DNA of 64,000 bases from an uncultured Flavobacterium sp. (GTDB lineage: Bacteria > Bacteroidota > Bacteroidia > Flavobacteriales > Flavobacteriaceae), in contig NZ_OX638201.1 in the NCBI RefSeq assembly GCF_951805225.1, positions 3,720,001-3,784,000 on the forward strand, read 5' to 3'. The translations under genes were made by a program, and so were the position numbers. The stretch's first letter is position 1, and every line of letters begins with the position of its first letter. The notes beneath the pieces were generated by a model, which saw only the letters and a list, made by a program, of their open reading frames with translations, was not told the origin of the DNA and did not search any database. Shown here in pieces: positions 1-8,891 of this stretch.

Positions 1-1316
1 CCCATCATTTTCATCAGGTTTTTTCCGCCCGGACCTTGCATCATCTTCATCATTTTGCTCATTTGGTCGAATTGCTTCATTAACTGATTTACTTGCTCGA
101 CTTTGGTTCCGGAACCTTTAGCGATTCTGGCTTTCCTTTTTACGTCGATTATGGCAGGTTTACTTCTTTCGATTGGTGTCATCGAGTGAATGATTGCTTC
201 TATATGTTTAAAAGCATCATCTTCTATTTCTACATCTTTCATGGCTTTTGAAGCTCCCGGTATCATTCCAACCAGGTCCTTCATATTACCCATTTTCTTT
301 ACTTGCTGAATTTGAGTTAAGAAATCATCAAAACCAAATTCGTTTTTAGCAATTTTCTTTTGAAGTTTTCTTGCTTCTTCTTCGTCAAATTGTTCTTGCG
401 CTCTTTCTACAAGAGACACAACGTCTCCCATACCTAAGATACGCTCAGCCATACGATCTGGATAGAAAACATCAATTGCTTCCATCTTCTCGCCTGTACC
501 TACAAATTTGATTGGTTTATTTACAACCGATTTAATCGAAATTGCAGCTCCACCACGTGTATCACCATCTAATTTCGTTAAAATAACTCCATCAAAGTTT
601 AAGATATCGTTGAAGGCTTTTGCTGTATTTACAGCATCTTGTCCTGTCATTGCATCAACAACAAACAAAGTTTCTTGTGGCTGAATTGCTTTATGAACAC
701 GAGCAATTTCATCCATCATTTCCTGATCTACTGCAAGACGTCCGGCAGTATCGACAATAACTACATTGAAACCGTTTGCTTTTGCATGTTTGATTGCGTT
801 TTGAGCAATCTCTACAGGATTTTTATTTTCCGGCTCTGAGTAAACCTCAACACCTATTTGATCTCCAACAACATGCAACTGATTAATCGCCGCAGGACGA
901 TAAATATCACAAGCTACAAGAAGTGGTTTTTTATTTTTCTTAGTCTTTAAAAAATTGGCAAGCTTACCAGAGAAAGTTGTTTTACCAGAACCTTGCAATC
1001 CTGACATTAAGATAATGCTTGGATTTCCAGAAAGGTTGATTCCGGCAACATCTCCACCCATTAATTCTGTTAGTTCGTCTTTTACCAACTTCACCAATAA
1101 TTGTCCTGGTTGAAGTGTTGTTAAAACGTCCTGACCAATCGCTTTTTCTTTTACTTTGGCAGTAAAATCTTTAGCAATTTTAAAGTTAACATCGGCATCA
1201 AGTAAGGCACGACGAACTTCTTTTAAGGTTTCGGCAACGTTTACTTCTGTAATTTTACCGTGTCCTTTTAATATATGGAACGCTTTATCTAACTTATCAC
1301 TTAAATTATCAAACAT
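1..1316 (-). CDS. ffh: Signal recognition particle protein Ffh (C-terminus cut by window edge)
   Basis: GTPase subunit of the signal recognition particle; it binds signal sequences and 4.5S-type RNA and docks nascent membrane proteins at FtsY. The frame read from the ATG at 1314-1316 gives about 438 residues without a stop, so the 3' end lies outside the window. Visible are the N-terminal helical domain (starts MFDNLSDKLDKAF), the P-loop GLQGSGKTT near residue 107, DTAGR, the TKLDGDTRGG motif and the start of the methionine-rich M domain (many Met in the last 30 residues before the edge). A promoter lies just upstream. Family assignment is certain. Confidence 0.97.
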   Translation of the reverse strand, partial: MFDNLSDKLDKAFHILKGHGKITEVNVAETLKEVRRALLDADVNFKIAKDFTAKVKEKAIGQDVLTTLQPGQLLVKLVKDELTELMGGDVAGINLSGNPSIILMSGLQGSGKTTFSGKLANFLKTKKNKKPLLVACDIYRPAAINQLHVVGDQIGVEVYSEPENKNPVEIAQNAIKHAKANGFNVVIVDTAGRLAVDQEMMDEIARVHKAIQPQETLFVVDAMTGQDAVNTAKAFNDILNFDGVILTKLDGDTRGGAAISIKSVVNKPIKFVGTGEKMEAIDVFYPDRMAERILGMGDVVSLVERAQEQFDEEEARKLQKKIAKNEFGFDDFLTQIQQVKKMGNMKDLVGMIPGASKAMKDVEIEDDAFKHIEAIIHSMTPIERSKPAIIDVKRKARIAKGSGTKVEQVNQLMKQFDQMSKMMKMMQGPGGKNLMKMM

Positions 1317-1338
1317 AATTTTTTCTTTATTTGAAGTG

Positions 1339-1369
1339 CAAAGATAATCTAATTAGATATTTCAGGCAA
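1339..1369 (-). promoter_or_regulatory. Bacteroidota-type promoter of ffh
   Basis: On the minus strand a TTG (complement of 1367-1369) precedes TATCTTTG (complement of 1339-1346) by 20 bases. This matches the -33 TTG / -7 TAnnTTTG pattern of Bacteroidota sigma factors and sits 23 bases before the ffh ATG. Confidence 0.7.
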
Positions 1370-1449
1370 TTTTTATTTAACTACAAAGTACGTTTTGATT
1401 TTACTGCAAAGTAAGCGAAGTATTACGCAAAATTCGCTATGTTTTTTGC

Positions 1450-1528
1450 TCTCGCAGATTTAGCAAATATCGCTGATTTTTTTCATTCACAAAAAAAACA
1501 ATCTTCCTAATCTGCTAAATCTGCGAGA
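1450..1528. repeat. Inverted repeat with 16-base arms
   Basis: TCTCGCAGATTTAGCA at 1450-1465 is matched by its exact reverse complement at 1513-1528, with an AT-rich 47-base centre. The upstream stretch 1380-1440 contains fragments (GCAAAGTAAGCG, AAAGTACG) resembling the arms of another repeat family seen at 41685-41832. No gene is seen in 1370-1537. Confidence 0.75.
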
Positions 1529-1537
1529 GAAAAAAAA

Positions 1538-1560
1538 GCGCAAAGAATAAACCTTTGCGC
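1538..1560 (-). terminator. Rho-independent terminator of the MBOAT operon
   Basis: GCGCAAAG and CTTTGCGC form an 8-bp stem around a 7-base loop. Read on the minus strand it is followed by a run of eight T, 32 bases after the MBOAT stop codon. Confidence 0.85.
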
Positions 1561-1592
1561 CTTTGTAACTTTATCCCTTTGAACCTCTTCTA

Positions 1593-3278
1593 TTAAAATT
1601 GGAAATAAATAAAAGGTTGTGAACCGGCAACTGCTGTTGCGTAAACGATCCAATATACGAAACCAAGGATAATTGCTTTTCCTAATAAAGGTGTTTTATC
1701 GAAAACAAATTTCATTTTGTCTGTAATAACTTCTGGTAAGAAATGCCAAACATATCCGAAAAGCATTAATCCAAATACATTTTTATAACCTAACACAATT
1801 GCTTTCCAATGTTCTGGTTCGAAAGTCAACTGACCAATATTATTGATTACTTGTAATGCTGTTTCGAAATCTCTGGCGCGGAAAAAGATCCAACAGAAAA
1901 CTACAAAATGGAATGTAATTACGATTGAAAAGAATTTCCATAAAAAACCTGAACCTTTACCGTCTTTTTTGGAAGGGAAAAATTCCATGAAAATTTTATG
2001 TACTGCTAATGCTAATCCGTGTAATGCTCCCCAAACAATAAATTGTGCTCCTGCTCCATGCCATAATCCTCCTAAAAGCATTGTGGTAAACAAATTGAAA
2101 TTGGTTACCAACGTTTGATTTTTTTTCTTCGAAAGTAAAAATGTCAAACAAAAGAGAACTAATGCTCCAATTGCAATTCCTAACGGAATATAACTCACGC
2201 TTACGTTTGAAATTCCCCAAAGCAATAATCCAAAGAAAAATAAACTTGGAAATAAATATCCTGCGAATGTTCCTTCTCTGTTTCCTCCAATAGAGATATA
2301 CAAGAAATCTTTTAACCAGGTTGAAAGCGAAATATGCCATCTTCTCCAGAAATCTGTTATTGAAGTTGATTTGTATGGCGTTCTAAAGTTGGCTGGTAAT
2401 TTGAATCCTAATAACAAAGCGATTCCGATTGCCATATCTGAATATCCTGAAAAGTCACAATAAATTTGAATCGCATATCCGTAAGATGCCATTAAATTTT
2501 CGAATGACGTATAATTCATTGGCGTATCAAAAACACGGTCAACGAAGTTTATAGAAATGTAATTTGAGATTACGGTTTTCTTGATTAATCCGCCAATGAT
2601 TAAAAACAAAGCATTGTTAACATCTTGCTTCGTTAGATTTAATTTTTGATAAATCTGCGGCAAGAAATCTTTTGCTCTAACGATTGGTCCGGCAACTAAT
2701 TGCGGGAAAAACGAAACGAAAAATAAATATTCGATATAGTTTTTTGTCGGTTTAATTTCTTCACGATAAATCTCAATAATATAACTCATCGATTGAAAGG
2801 TATAAAACGAAATTCCAACAGGAAGAAAAACATCATGAAGCTGATAATTACCATGAAACATATCATTGAATGTCACAATCATGAAATTCATGTACTTGAA
2901 ATACCCAAGTAATCCTAAATTCAGGATCACACTTATTACAAGATAAATTTTCTTTGTACTGTCTTTTGTTGTTTTAAAAATAATCTGACTCAGGCCATAA
3001 TCGACAACAGATGAAAGCAACAATAACAGAAAGTAAATTCCGCTTGACTTATAATAAAAGAAAAGCGAGAAGAGAATAACATACGTTAATCTCAAATAAA
3101 ATGTCTTGCGTAAAAAAGCATACACAAAATAAAAAACCAAAAACAGTCCTAAGAATAAACCTGTGTTAAACAATAATTTTTCCTCGGGATTGTATATAAA
3201 CCAACTTTTAGCTTGTTCTAAGGTAATTGCACCAAAATTTTGAACAAACCAATCATTTATGCTATCAATTGTAATCAA
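1593..3278 (-). CDS. MBOAT-family membrane O-acyltransferase (AlgI/PatA/DltB-like)
   Basis: 561-residue polytopic membrane protein of the membrane-bound O-acyltransferase family. These proteins pass acyl (usually acetyl) groups across the membrane to periplasmic SGNH partners or directly to polymers. Seen: many hydrophobic segments, the conserved block WRRWHISLSTWLKDFLY near residues 311-327, and WHGAG with the expected catalytic His at about 407, followed by a second His at 420. The start is TTG one base after the stop of the upstream SGNH gene, and there is no ATG nearby, which suggests translational coupling. Last gene of an operon with two SGNH proteins, so the three probably form one acylation system. 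The substrate (peptidoglycan, polysaccharide or other) is not shown by the sequence. Confidence 0.9.
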   Translation of the reverse strand: MITIDSINDWFVQNFGAITLEQAKSWFIYNPEEKLLFNTGLFLGLFLVFYFVYAFLRKTFYLRLTYVILFSLFFYYKSSGIYFLLLLLSSVVDYGLSQIIFKTTKDSTKKIYLVISVILNLGLLGYFKYMNFMIVTFNDMFHGNYQLHDVFLPVGISFYTFQSMSYIIEIYREEIKPTKNYIEYLFFVSFFPQLVAGPIVRAKDFLPQIYQKLNLTKQDVNNALFLIIGGLIKKTVISNYISINFVDRVFDTPMNYTSFENLMASYGYAIQIYCDFSGYSDMAIGIALLLGFKLPANFRTPYKSTSITDFWRRWHISLSTWLKDFLYISIGGNREGTFAGYLFPSLFFFGLLLWGISNVSVSYIPLGIAIGALVLFCLTFLLSKKKNQTLVTNFNLFTTMLLGGLWHGAGAQFIVWGALHGLALAVHKIFMEFFPSKKDGKGSGFLWKFFSIVITFHFVVFCWIFFRARDFETALQVINNIGQLTFEPEHWKAIVLGYKNVFGLMLFGYVWHFLPEVITDKMKFVFDKTPLLGKAIILGFVYWIVYATAVAGSQPFIYFQF

Positions 3279-3279
3279 C

Positions 3280-4701
3280 TTAATTCTTTAATTTAAAATT
3301 ATTGTATGCGCTTAAAAATGCCTGTGTAAACAAATTTCCTTGTTTTTCGTATCCGTTTTTAGAATAATGAACCCAATCCGGTCCAATTAATCCTTGAGTT
3401 TTTAATTGATTAATTCCGTGCATTCCGCCAAATTCATCATATAAATCCCAAACGGCAATATTATCCGTTTCGGCAATTTGAATTATACTTCTCGCATAAT
3501 CAAATATGTAAGTATTAGTTCTTCTTCCTTTAAGCAAAGAAGGCGCCGGCGTGCTAATAATTATCGGAGCGTTTATATTTTGTTCTCTGACTTTCTTTAT
3601 AAACTGACGAATCTGTTCAATATAAGCCGGAGCTTCCATATGATCGTAGCTTTCATTTGTTCCTAAAGAAAGAACCAACATATCAGGATGTAAAGCTTTT
3701 AACTGCTCAAAGAACAAAGGATATTTTGTATAATCCGAAAACTTAGCGCCATTAACTCCAATACTGCTGTAAATTAAACCTGGCGAATCCTTCTCGAGAA
3801 CAATTCCGTTTAGTTCATATTTCTTAGCATCTTTGTTCGGAATCAAATAAATTTTATCTAATGCTTTATCTGAATTGTAATAATGACTAAAGGAATCTGA
3901 TTTTAAATCTAAAGAAACAAACGACGAATTCTTGATCTCTTTGGGTTTTGTTTCATTAGTCTGAATTTTCAAAACTCTTCCTGCACGAATATTATCTGAC
4001 TTTAGGTGATTGTTTCTTTTGATTTCGGCAACTGAAACATTGTATTTATCGGCAATAGTCGATATCACTTCTCCTTTTTTGATTTTATGTGTAATTACTT
4101 TTCGCTCTGTCGACTGAATAATATTGGTTTGCGATGATGTCGCCACATCAAACATATCTTGGTTTTGCGGCGTAATAATTCGAATTGTATTAAACTTATA
4201 AGCCGCATCTTTGACATTCAGTTCAACTGCAAAACCACCAGTATCTCTCCAAAGTCCAATTCCGCTTAAACCAATGGGAACGTTTTTAAAAGGATGAATA
4301 TTTCGGTAACTTTCCCAAACTCTATTCGAACGAAAACGCTCATTATAAGAACCGTTTGTTTTGGCTAATTGATAAGGAAAAACTAAACCGCGACCTGCAT
4401 TTCCAAATTTCTGCTGTAGATTCTTTCTGATTTCATTGGTCATTAAATCACCCTGAATATGAGAATCTCCAATATGAACAATGTTTATCTTTTGATTGTT
4501 GTTCTTTTCATTTTTCTGTAATTTCTCAAATACACTTTCTAACACTTTCGCATTATAAATCTCATCATCAGAAAAAGGCTCAATCGTTGCTGAATCGACT
4601 TTGTGAATCATATTTTTTGTTATTGAATGTGAATCTGTCGTCTTTGGTTTTTCGTTTGTTGAGAAAAAAAGACAACAAAATAAAATTAGGAGTCTAGTCA
4701 T
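3280..4701 (-). CDS. Exported SGNH-fold hydrolase/acyltransferase with a nested LysM domain
   Basis: 473 residues with a hydrophobic N-terminus (signal peptide or anchor). SGNH landmarks: HIGDSH with nucleophile Ser80, GTNE at 347-350, and the catalytic pair DWVH (Asp442, His445). Between blocks I and III lies a long insert, and inside it (about 203-248) is a LysM-like segment: ITHKIKKGEVISTIADKYN, then VSVAEIKRNN and IRAGRVLKI. LysM modules bind GlcNAc-containing glycans such as peptidoglycan, so this enzyme may act on the cell wall. It overlaps the upstream SGNH gene by 8 bases and is followed at once by the MBOAT gene. Deacetylase and O-acetyltransferase activity cannot be told apart from sequence. 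Confidence 0.85.
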   Translation of the reverse strand: MTRLLILFCCLFFSTNEKPKTTDSHSITKNMIHKVDSATIEPFSDDEIYNAKVLESVFEKLQKNEKNNNQKINIVHIGDSHIQGDLMTNEIRKNLQQKFGNAGRGLVFPYQLAKTNGSYNERFRSNRVWESYRNIHPFKNVPIGLSGIGLWRDTGGFAVELNVKDAAYKFNTIRIITPQNQDMFDVATSSQTNIIQSTERKVITHKIKKGEVISTIADKYNVSVAEIKRNNHLKSDNIRAGRVLKIQTNETKPKEIKNSSFVSLDLKSDSFSHYYNSDKALDKIYLIPNKDAKKYELNGIVLEKDSPGLIYSSIGVNGAKFSDYTKYPLFFEQLKALHPDMLVLSLGTNESYDHMEAPAYIEQIRQFIKKVREQNINAPIIISTPAPSLLKGRRTNTYIFDYARSIIQIAETDNIAVWDLYDEFGGMHGINQLKTQGLIGPDWVHYSKNGYEKQGNLFTQAFLSAYNNFKLKN

Positions 4702-6178
4702 TTACACTATCTTTTTTTACAGAAACGGAGTCTGTATTTGTTTTTTTGACTGTTTTCCGTTGATCGGGAACAGTTCCTCTATTTTCACGAAGTCCTTTAT
4801 ATTGTTCGTATCCTTTATTCAATTGATCATACAATAATCTACCAATTGCTTTTGCACCACGCTGATTAAAGTGTGTATAATCTTTATTTGCTCTGGCTGG
4901 AGATTCATCAACCCATTTTACCATCGATCCGTCACCGCCCATTAAAGTGTATAAATTAACAAATCCGGATTCGGTTTCTAATGCATATCTTTTTTGCGCT
5001 TTCATTAATGGAACAACAGCAGAATCTGTTTTCATTTCAAGATCATACTTAGTCGATTTGTCTGCAGTTGAAATAATCAAAATCGAAACTCCAGGGAATG
5101 ATTCTTTGATTTTATTCACCGTTTTTTTCATTCCTCTTTCGTACCAGAAATAATTCTTAGTTCCGTAATTCAATACGTTGGTTCCATAATGCAAGATAAT
5201 CAAATCGTATTTTAGATTAGTATTGAAAGCTTGCATTACGCCCGCATCAAAACCAGAAATTGGCAATCCTGAATTTCCTCTTTGTGAGAAGTTATCAACG
5301 TGAACTCCTTTTCCGTTATCAAAATTAAATCCGTAAATCGGAATTGAATCTGCATGGATAAAGTTTGCTTTGAAAGCTTTTATACTTCCTGAAGTCACTT
5401 TTAGAGTATTTACCAAATTATTCGGAATTAAGCTTTTTCGTAATGTATCTTTTCCGATCACAAAATTCACATTTCCTTTCTTAGAAGCTCTTCCATAAAA
5501 CAATGTTGGATTATCTAATGATGTTGAGTTTTTATTTAATCCTGCTTCATATTGAACCCAAGTTGAGTTTGCTTTATCATTTGCAAAAAACACGTGTCCG
5601 TTTACACCAAAAGGACTTATTGGTCTCTTGACATTCAAATATGATTGTGTTTTCCAGTTTTTAGAATACGATGATTTTACAGAACCTCTCGAAGCCGAAG
5701 ATTCTGAAGTTATAGGTACAAAACCAACTCCGTTTCCTCCAAAACGTTCCTGATAATTGGCACGAACATCCTGCACAATTAAATCTCCATCTGTCATAGA
5801 ATCTCCGTAATAAGCAATTCTGACATTGCCTTGCGGATTCTTTTCAAGCTGGTATAATTTTTCATAAAAGGATATCAAATACTGATAACCTTTGTAATTA
5901 TCAAAAGTCTCAGATGGAAATTCAATTCCTTCTGTAGCATCATAAATAATTTTTTCCTCGCCCAGTCTTCGCTCGCTCTCCTCGATACTATCGCTTTTTA
6001 GCGATAATGAATCTTTTGCTACTGATTCTAAAAGCATACTATCGATTAGTACATTTTTGGAATCAATTTTACTTTCTGAAAAGATTTTATCCGGCAAGAT
6101 TTGCTTAAATCCAATAAAGGCTACAAACGCTAAAGCGACGATTGCAAAAGACTGAAAAAAATAAGATTTTGTATTCAC
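4694..6178 (-). CDS. Membrane-anchored SGNH-fold hydrolase/acyltransferase
   Basis: 494 residues with an N-terminal membrane anchor (about residues 8-28), a Ser/Lys/Glu-rich spacer, then YYGDSMTDGD with nucleophile Ser127, HYGTNV as block III and DYTHF (Asp433, His436) as the catalytic Asp/His block. About 200 residues separate blocks I and III, as in its downstream neighbour, so the pair look like diverged paralogues, but this one lacks LysM. The C-terminal tail is rich in Lys, Thr, Ser and Asp. The start codon is GTG. First gene of the SGNH-SGNH-MBOAT operon. In related systems (AlgJ/AlgX, PatB) such proteins move acetyl groups from an MBOAT partner to a glycan. Confidence 0.82.
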   Translation of the reverse strand: MNTKSYFFQSFAIVALAFVAFIGFKQILPDKIFSESKIDSKNVLIDSMLLESVAKDSLSLKSDSIEESERRLGEEKIIYDATEGIEFPSETFDNYKGYQYLISFYEKLYQLEKNPQGNVRIAYYGDSMTDGDLIVQDVRANYQERFGGNGVGFVPITSESSASRGSVKSSYSKNWKTQSYLNVKRPISPFGVNGHVFFANDKANSTWVQYEAGLNKNSTSLDNPTLFYGRASKKGNVNFVIGKDTLRKSLIPNNLVNTLKVTSGSIKAFKANFIHADSIPIYGFNFDNGKGVHVDNFSQRGNSGLPISGFDAGVMQAFNTNLKYDLIILHYGTNVLNYGTKNYFWYERGMKKTVNKIKESFPGVSILIISTADKSTKYDLEMKTDSAVVPLMKAQKRYALETESGFVNLYTLMGGDGSMVKWVDESPARANKDYTHFNQRGAKAIGRLLYDQLNKGYEQYKGLRENRGTVPDQRKTVKKTNTDSVSVKKDSVND

Positions 6179-6263
6179 TTACTAATTATAAATTTGAAGA
6201 ATAGCAGTACAAGAATTAAACCATGATTTAAATCTTTATTAACTGCTTGTAAAAAAATATGCG

Positions 6264-6271
6264 CAAAGATA
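6264..6271 (-). promoter_or_regulatory. -7 element for the SGNH-MBOAT operon
   Basis: CAAAGATA on the plus strand reads TATCTTTG on the minus strand, a perfect TAnnTTTG, about 85 bases before the GTG start at 6178. No clear -33 TTG is seen at the right spacing. Confidence 0.5.
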
Positions 6272-6320
6272 GGACTAAAAATAAATGTATTACTCATTTT
6301 ATTTGAAGTAAAAATAAAAA

Positions 6321-6346
6321 AAGAGGTCAGACGAATCTAACCTCTT
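6321..6346 (-). terminator. Terminator of the T9SS cargo gene
   Basis: AAGAGGT and ACCTCTT pair, with an inner AGA/TCT pair around a CGAA loop and one C-A mismatch. The minus-strand transcript ends in a T-rich run. It lies about 100 bases past the stop of the gene at 6447-8054. Confidence 0.75.
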
Positions 6347-6446
6347 TATCAAAAAAAAATAAAAAAAACAAAGCTAATGATTAACTTAACTCTAATTCGG
6401 TTTTATTATATAACATTGGTTTCCAAAATTTAAAAACTAAAACCAA

Positions 6447-8054
6447 TTACTGATAGATTAATTTACCCGTTTTAACTTCTGCACCGCCTGATAAAATTTT
6501 ATAAAAGTAAATTCCTTTTTGATAGCTTGACGGAATTTTCCAATTCACAATCTGACTTGGGATTACTGTTCCTTTAAAAACTGTTTTTTCATTTTGCAGT
6601 TTATCTGAATATACTACAATTTCAATTTCTTTATTAGTTGAGAAATTTGTTGAGAAGTTAACTGATTCAGTTGTTGGGTTTGGATAAACTATTAAATCAC
6701 CAGAAACTGTTTCTTGATAATTAGCAGTAGCCTTTTTTGCTGAACTTGCTTTAGGTAATATAGTTATTGTATTACTAGTAGAAACTCTATTTCCTGAATA
6801 AACTTTTCTATAATATTTAGTCGTTAAATATCCATGAACAACCGAATCATAATTTTGATTAAATCCAACGACACTAACTCCATCGACAATTTCACCATCC
6901 GGGAATTCATTATAGACATAATATTCATATGTAAAACTCCCTGTGCCACCGCTTGGTAAACTACCTAAAATACTATTTCCTGATAATGTTATTGTATTAT
7001 TCGTGATTTCTATTGAAGGAGTAATAGTTATCGTATTACTCACTAACTGTTGTTTACCTGATACAACTACACGATTAATATATCCATTATATCCCATCGA
7101 ATCAACAAACTTATACACACTATTAGGAATCGTACAGTTTATCGATTGCCCAATCAGCCAAGGATCTTCATCTTGTAAAACATATGCATACCAATAATAA
7201 ACATACGTACCAGTCCCTCCACTTGGTAAACTACCTTGCAATTCAGAACCTGATCTACTTATTGTATTATTTAGTAATGGTGGAGCAGGAATTACTGTTA
7301 TAGTAACTATATTACTTGATTTAGTTCCATCAGAACCGCTTACTCCATTATTATTAACTTTATATGTAACATCTCTCTTAAAATATGTAGTTACATTGAG
7401 AATCCCAGGTGAATAATCTTTACTTGTTGCCCCTACAATTGGCTGATAATTACCTGTAGAAGTAGTACTTGATTTCCATTGATTCAAAACTGAATCATAC
7501 TTTTTAAAATTCTCTTTTGCATCACCTCCAACAAGCAATTCTGCAGAATTACCCTCATTAATCGTTTGATCTTTAGCAATTTTACTCCATTCTATATTTG
7601 GAACTGTTGGATTCGTGGGATTCGTTGGGTTTGTTGGGTTAGTTGGAGTTGTAGTCGATCCACTTTTATAATTCACCGTAATCTTAATCATTTTGGATTC
7701 ATCCTGAAAACAATTATTGTTTGTACTAAACTTATAAATTATTTGAGTATCCTGAGTTACGGTCTTTTTAAACTTTAATGTTAATGTACTTGTTTGGTTT
7801 GCAAACAGTAAATTTCCATTTGAGTATTTAAAGGACATATAGCCGTCATTAGTTCCACATGATACTTCCGCATTAAGAGCAATCGGAGGATTACTACTGC
7901 TACTGCCTACACATGTTGCTACAACATTTACACTTCCTTCTTCTCCAGATTTAAGATTTAATGTTTGATTAAGAGGACTATAACTTACAGTATTTTGAGC
8001 AAAACCAAACTTTACAAAAAAAAGCAAAGCCAATAAAAGTAATTTTATTTTCAT
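6447..8054 (-). CDS. Exported protein with T9SS type A C-terminal sorting domain
   Basis: 535 residues with a clear signal peptide (MKIKLLLLALLFFVKFGFAQ). The C-terminal 80 residues (VYPNPTTESVNF..., ending GKLIYQ) match the Por secretion-system sorting domain, which directs export by T9SS and usually anchoring at the cell surface. A Thr-Asn-Pro repeat linker sits near residues 133-150. Two related segments, NTISRSGSELQGSLPSGGTG and NTITLSGNSILGSLPSGGTG, show an internal duplication of an Ig-like or SprB-type repeat. No catalytic motif is recognised; adhesin or surface-structure roles are possible. Single gene with its own terminator. Confidence 0.88.
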   Translation of the reverse strand: MKIKLLLLALLFFVKFGFAQNTVSYSPLNQTLNLKSGEEGSVNVVATCVGSSSSNPPIALNAEVSCGTNDGYMSFKYSNGNLLFANQTSTLTLKFKKTVTQDTQIIYKFSTNNNCFQDESKMIKITVNYKSGSTTTPTNPTNPTNPTNPTVPNIEWSKIAKDQTINEGNSAELLVGGDAKENFKKYDSVLNQWKSSTTSTGNYQPIVGATSKDYSPGILNVTTYFKRDVTYKVNNNGVSGSDGTKSSNIVTITVIPAPPLLNNTISRSGSELQGSLPSGGTGTYVYYWYAYVLQDEDPWLIGQSINCTIPNSVYKFVDSMGYNGYINRVVVSGKQQLVSNTITITPSIEITNNTITLSGNSILGSLPSGGTGSFTYEYYVYNEFPDGEIVDGVSVVGFNQNYDSVVHGYLTTKYYRKVYSGNRVSTSNTITILPKASSAKKATANYQETVSGDLIVYPNPTTESVNFSTNFSTNKEIEIVVYSDKLQNEKTVFKGTVIPSQIVNWKIPSSYQKGIYFYKILSGGAEVKTGKLIYQ

Positions 8055-8200
8055 TTTTATAATGATTTACATAACACTAAGTAATTACCCTTATGTACAT
8101 TAAAATTAATTTTAGATCTCTTTTTATAAAAAAAGACTTAAAACAAAATTTATAATAAAAAGTAACTTTCTACATGTTAAAATTAATTATAGGTTAAAAA

Positions 8201-8234
8201 AATAACCTCGAATAATAACTTATTCGAGGTTATT
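8201..8234 (-). terminator. Strong terminator after hmuY
   Basis: A perfect 15-bp stem (8201-8215 with 8220-8234) around a TAAC loop; on the minus strand it is followed by a T run. It begins 10 bases after the hmuY stop codon. Confidence 0.9.
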
Positions 8235-8243
8235 AATATTTTT

Positions 8244-8864
8244 TTAGAATGTTGTTGTGCTATTAGCTTGGTATGCGAAATTGAAAGTATAGTATCCTGG
8301 TAAAGAATTTGCATCCGGTGTAGCTGGTGCATCTTTGTAATAGCTTAAGATTTCAAATTTTGCATATTTACCATCATGCGTTTTTACAACAAATACTTTT
8401 CCAGCAATAGGTGAAATAATATGAGTTGTTGAATTATATGAATACCATCCTTTTCCACTTCCTGTAGGAATTGCAAGAACGTCTTTAGCATCTTGAACAA
8501 AAGTGCTAGCTGCAGGAAATGCAGTTACGTTACCAAACGTACCAGAAACAATACTTACTGATCCAGTTCCTTTTCTTTCAGGTTCTCCGTTGATACCAAC
8601 TTTAACTCCTCCATTTACAACAATAGTAGTTCCACGGAAAGCAATATCCCAATTGTCAGTAGTTACAATTTTATTTTCTGAAAAACTGAATTTTGCAAAG
8701 TCTCCACCAGCTGGCTCTCCTTGACCACCTGTTTGTGGAGCAGGAACATTAGAAACTTTTGTAGTTACAACTGCTGGAATTGTATTGTCTTTATCATCAC
8801 TACTACAAGATGCAGTAAAAATTACTAGTGCTAAAAGCGAAAGTTTTAAAAAATTTGTTTTCAT
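8244..8864 (-). CDS. hmuY: HmuY-family heme-binding lipoprotein
   Basis: 206-residue lipoprotein: hydrophobic leader and lipobox ending TASC followed by SSDDKD, an acidic +2 region typical of surface-exported Bacteroidota lipoproteins. HmuY proteins capture heme outside the cell and pass it to the HmuR TonB receptor. Family features seen: FAKFSFSENK with WDIAFRG, and the C-terminal YAKFEILSYYK followed by YYTFNFAYQ. It is the second gene of a two-gene operon, 27 bases after the TonB receptor. The heme-axial residues cannot be assigned without a structural alignment, so the ligand is inferred from family and context. Confidence 0.85.
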   Translation of the reverse strand: MKTNFLKLSLLALVIFTASCSSDDKDNTIPAVVTTKVSNVPAPQTGGQGEPAGGDFAKFSFSENKIVTTDNWDIAFRGTTIVVNGGVKVGINGEPERKGTGSVSIVSGTFGNVTAFPAASTFVQDAKDVLAIPTGSGKGWYSYNSTTHIISPIAGKVFVVKTHDGKYAKFEILSYYKDAPATPDANSLPGYYTFNFAYQANSTTTF

Positions 8865-8891
8865 TGTAAAGGTTTTTAAATAATTATTAAA

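Noticed and set aside
1843..2340. Two open frames overlapping the MBOAT gene
   Set aside because: Shadows of the MBOAT reading frame in other frames, no domain.
7610..7660. Short tandem GTTGGGTT-like repeat, considered as CRISPR or microsatellite
   Set aside because: It encodes the Thr-Asn-Pro linker of the T9SS cargo protein; no spacers.
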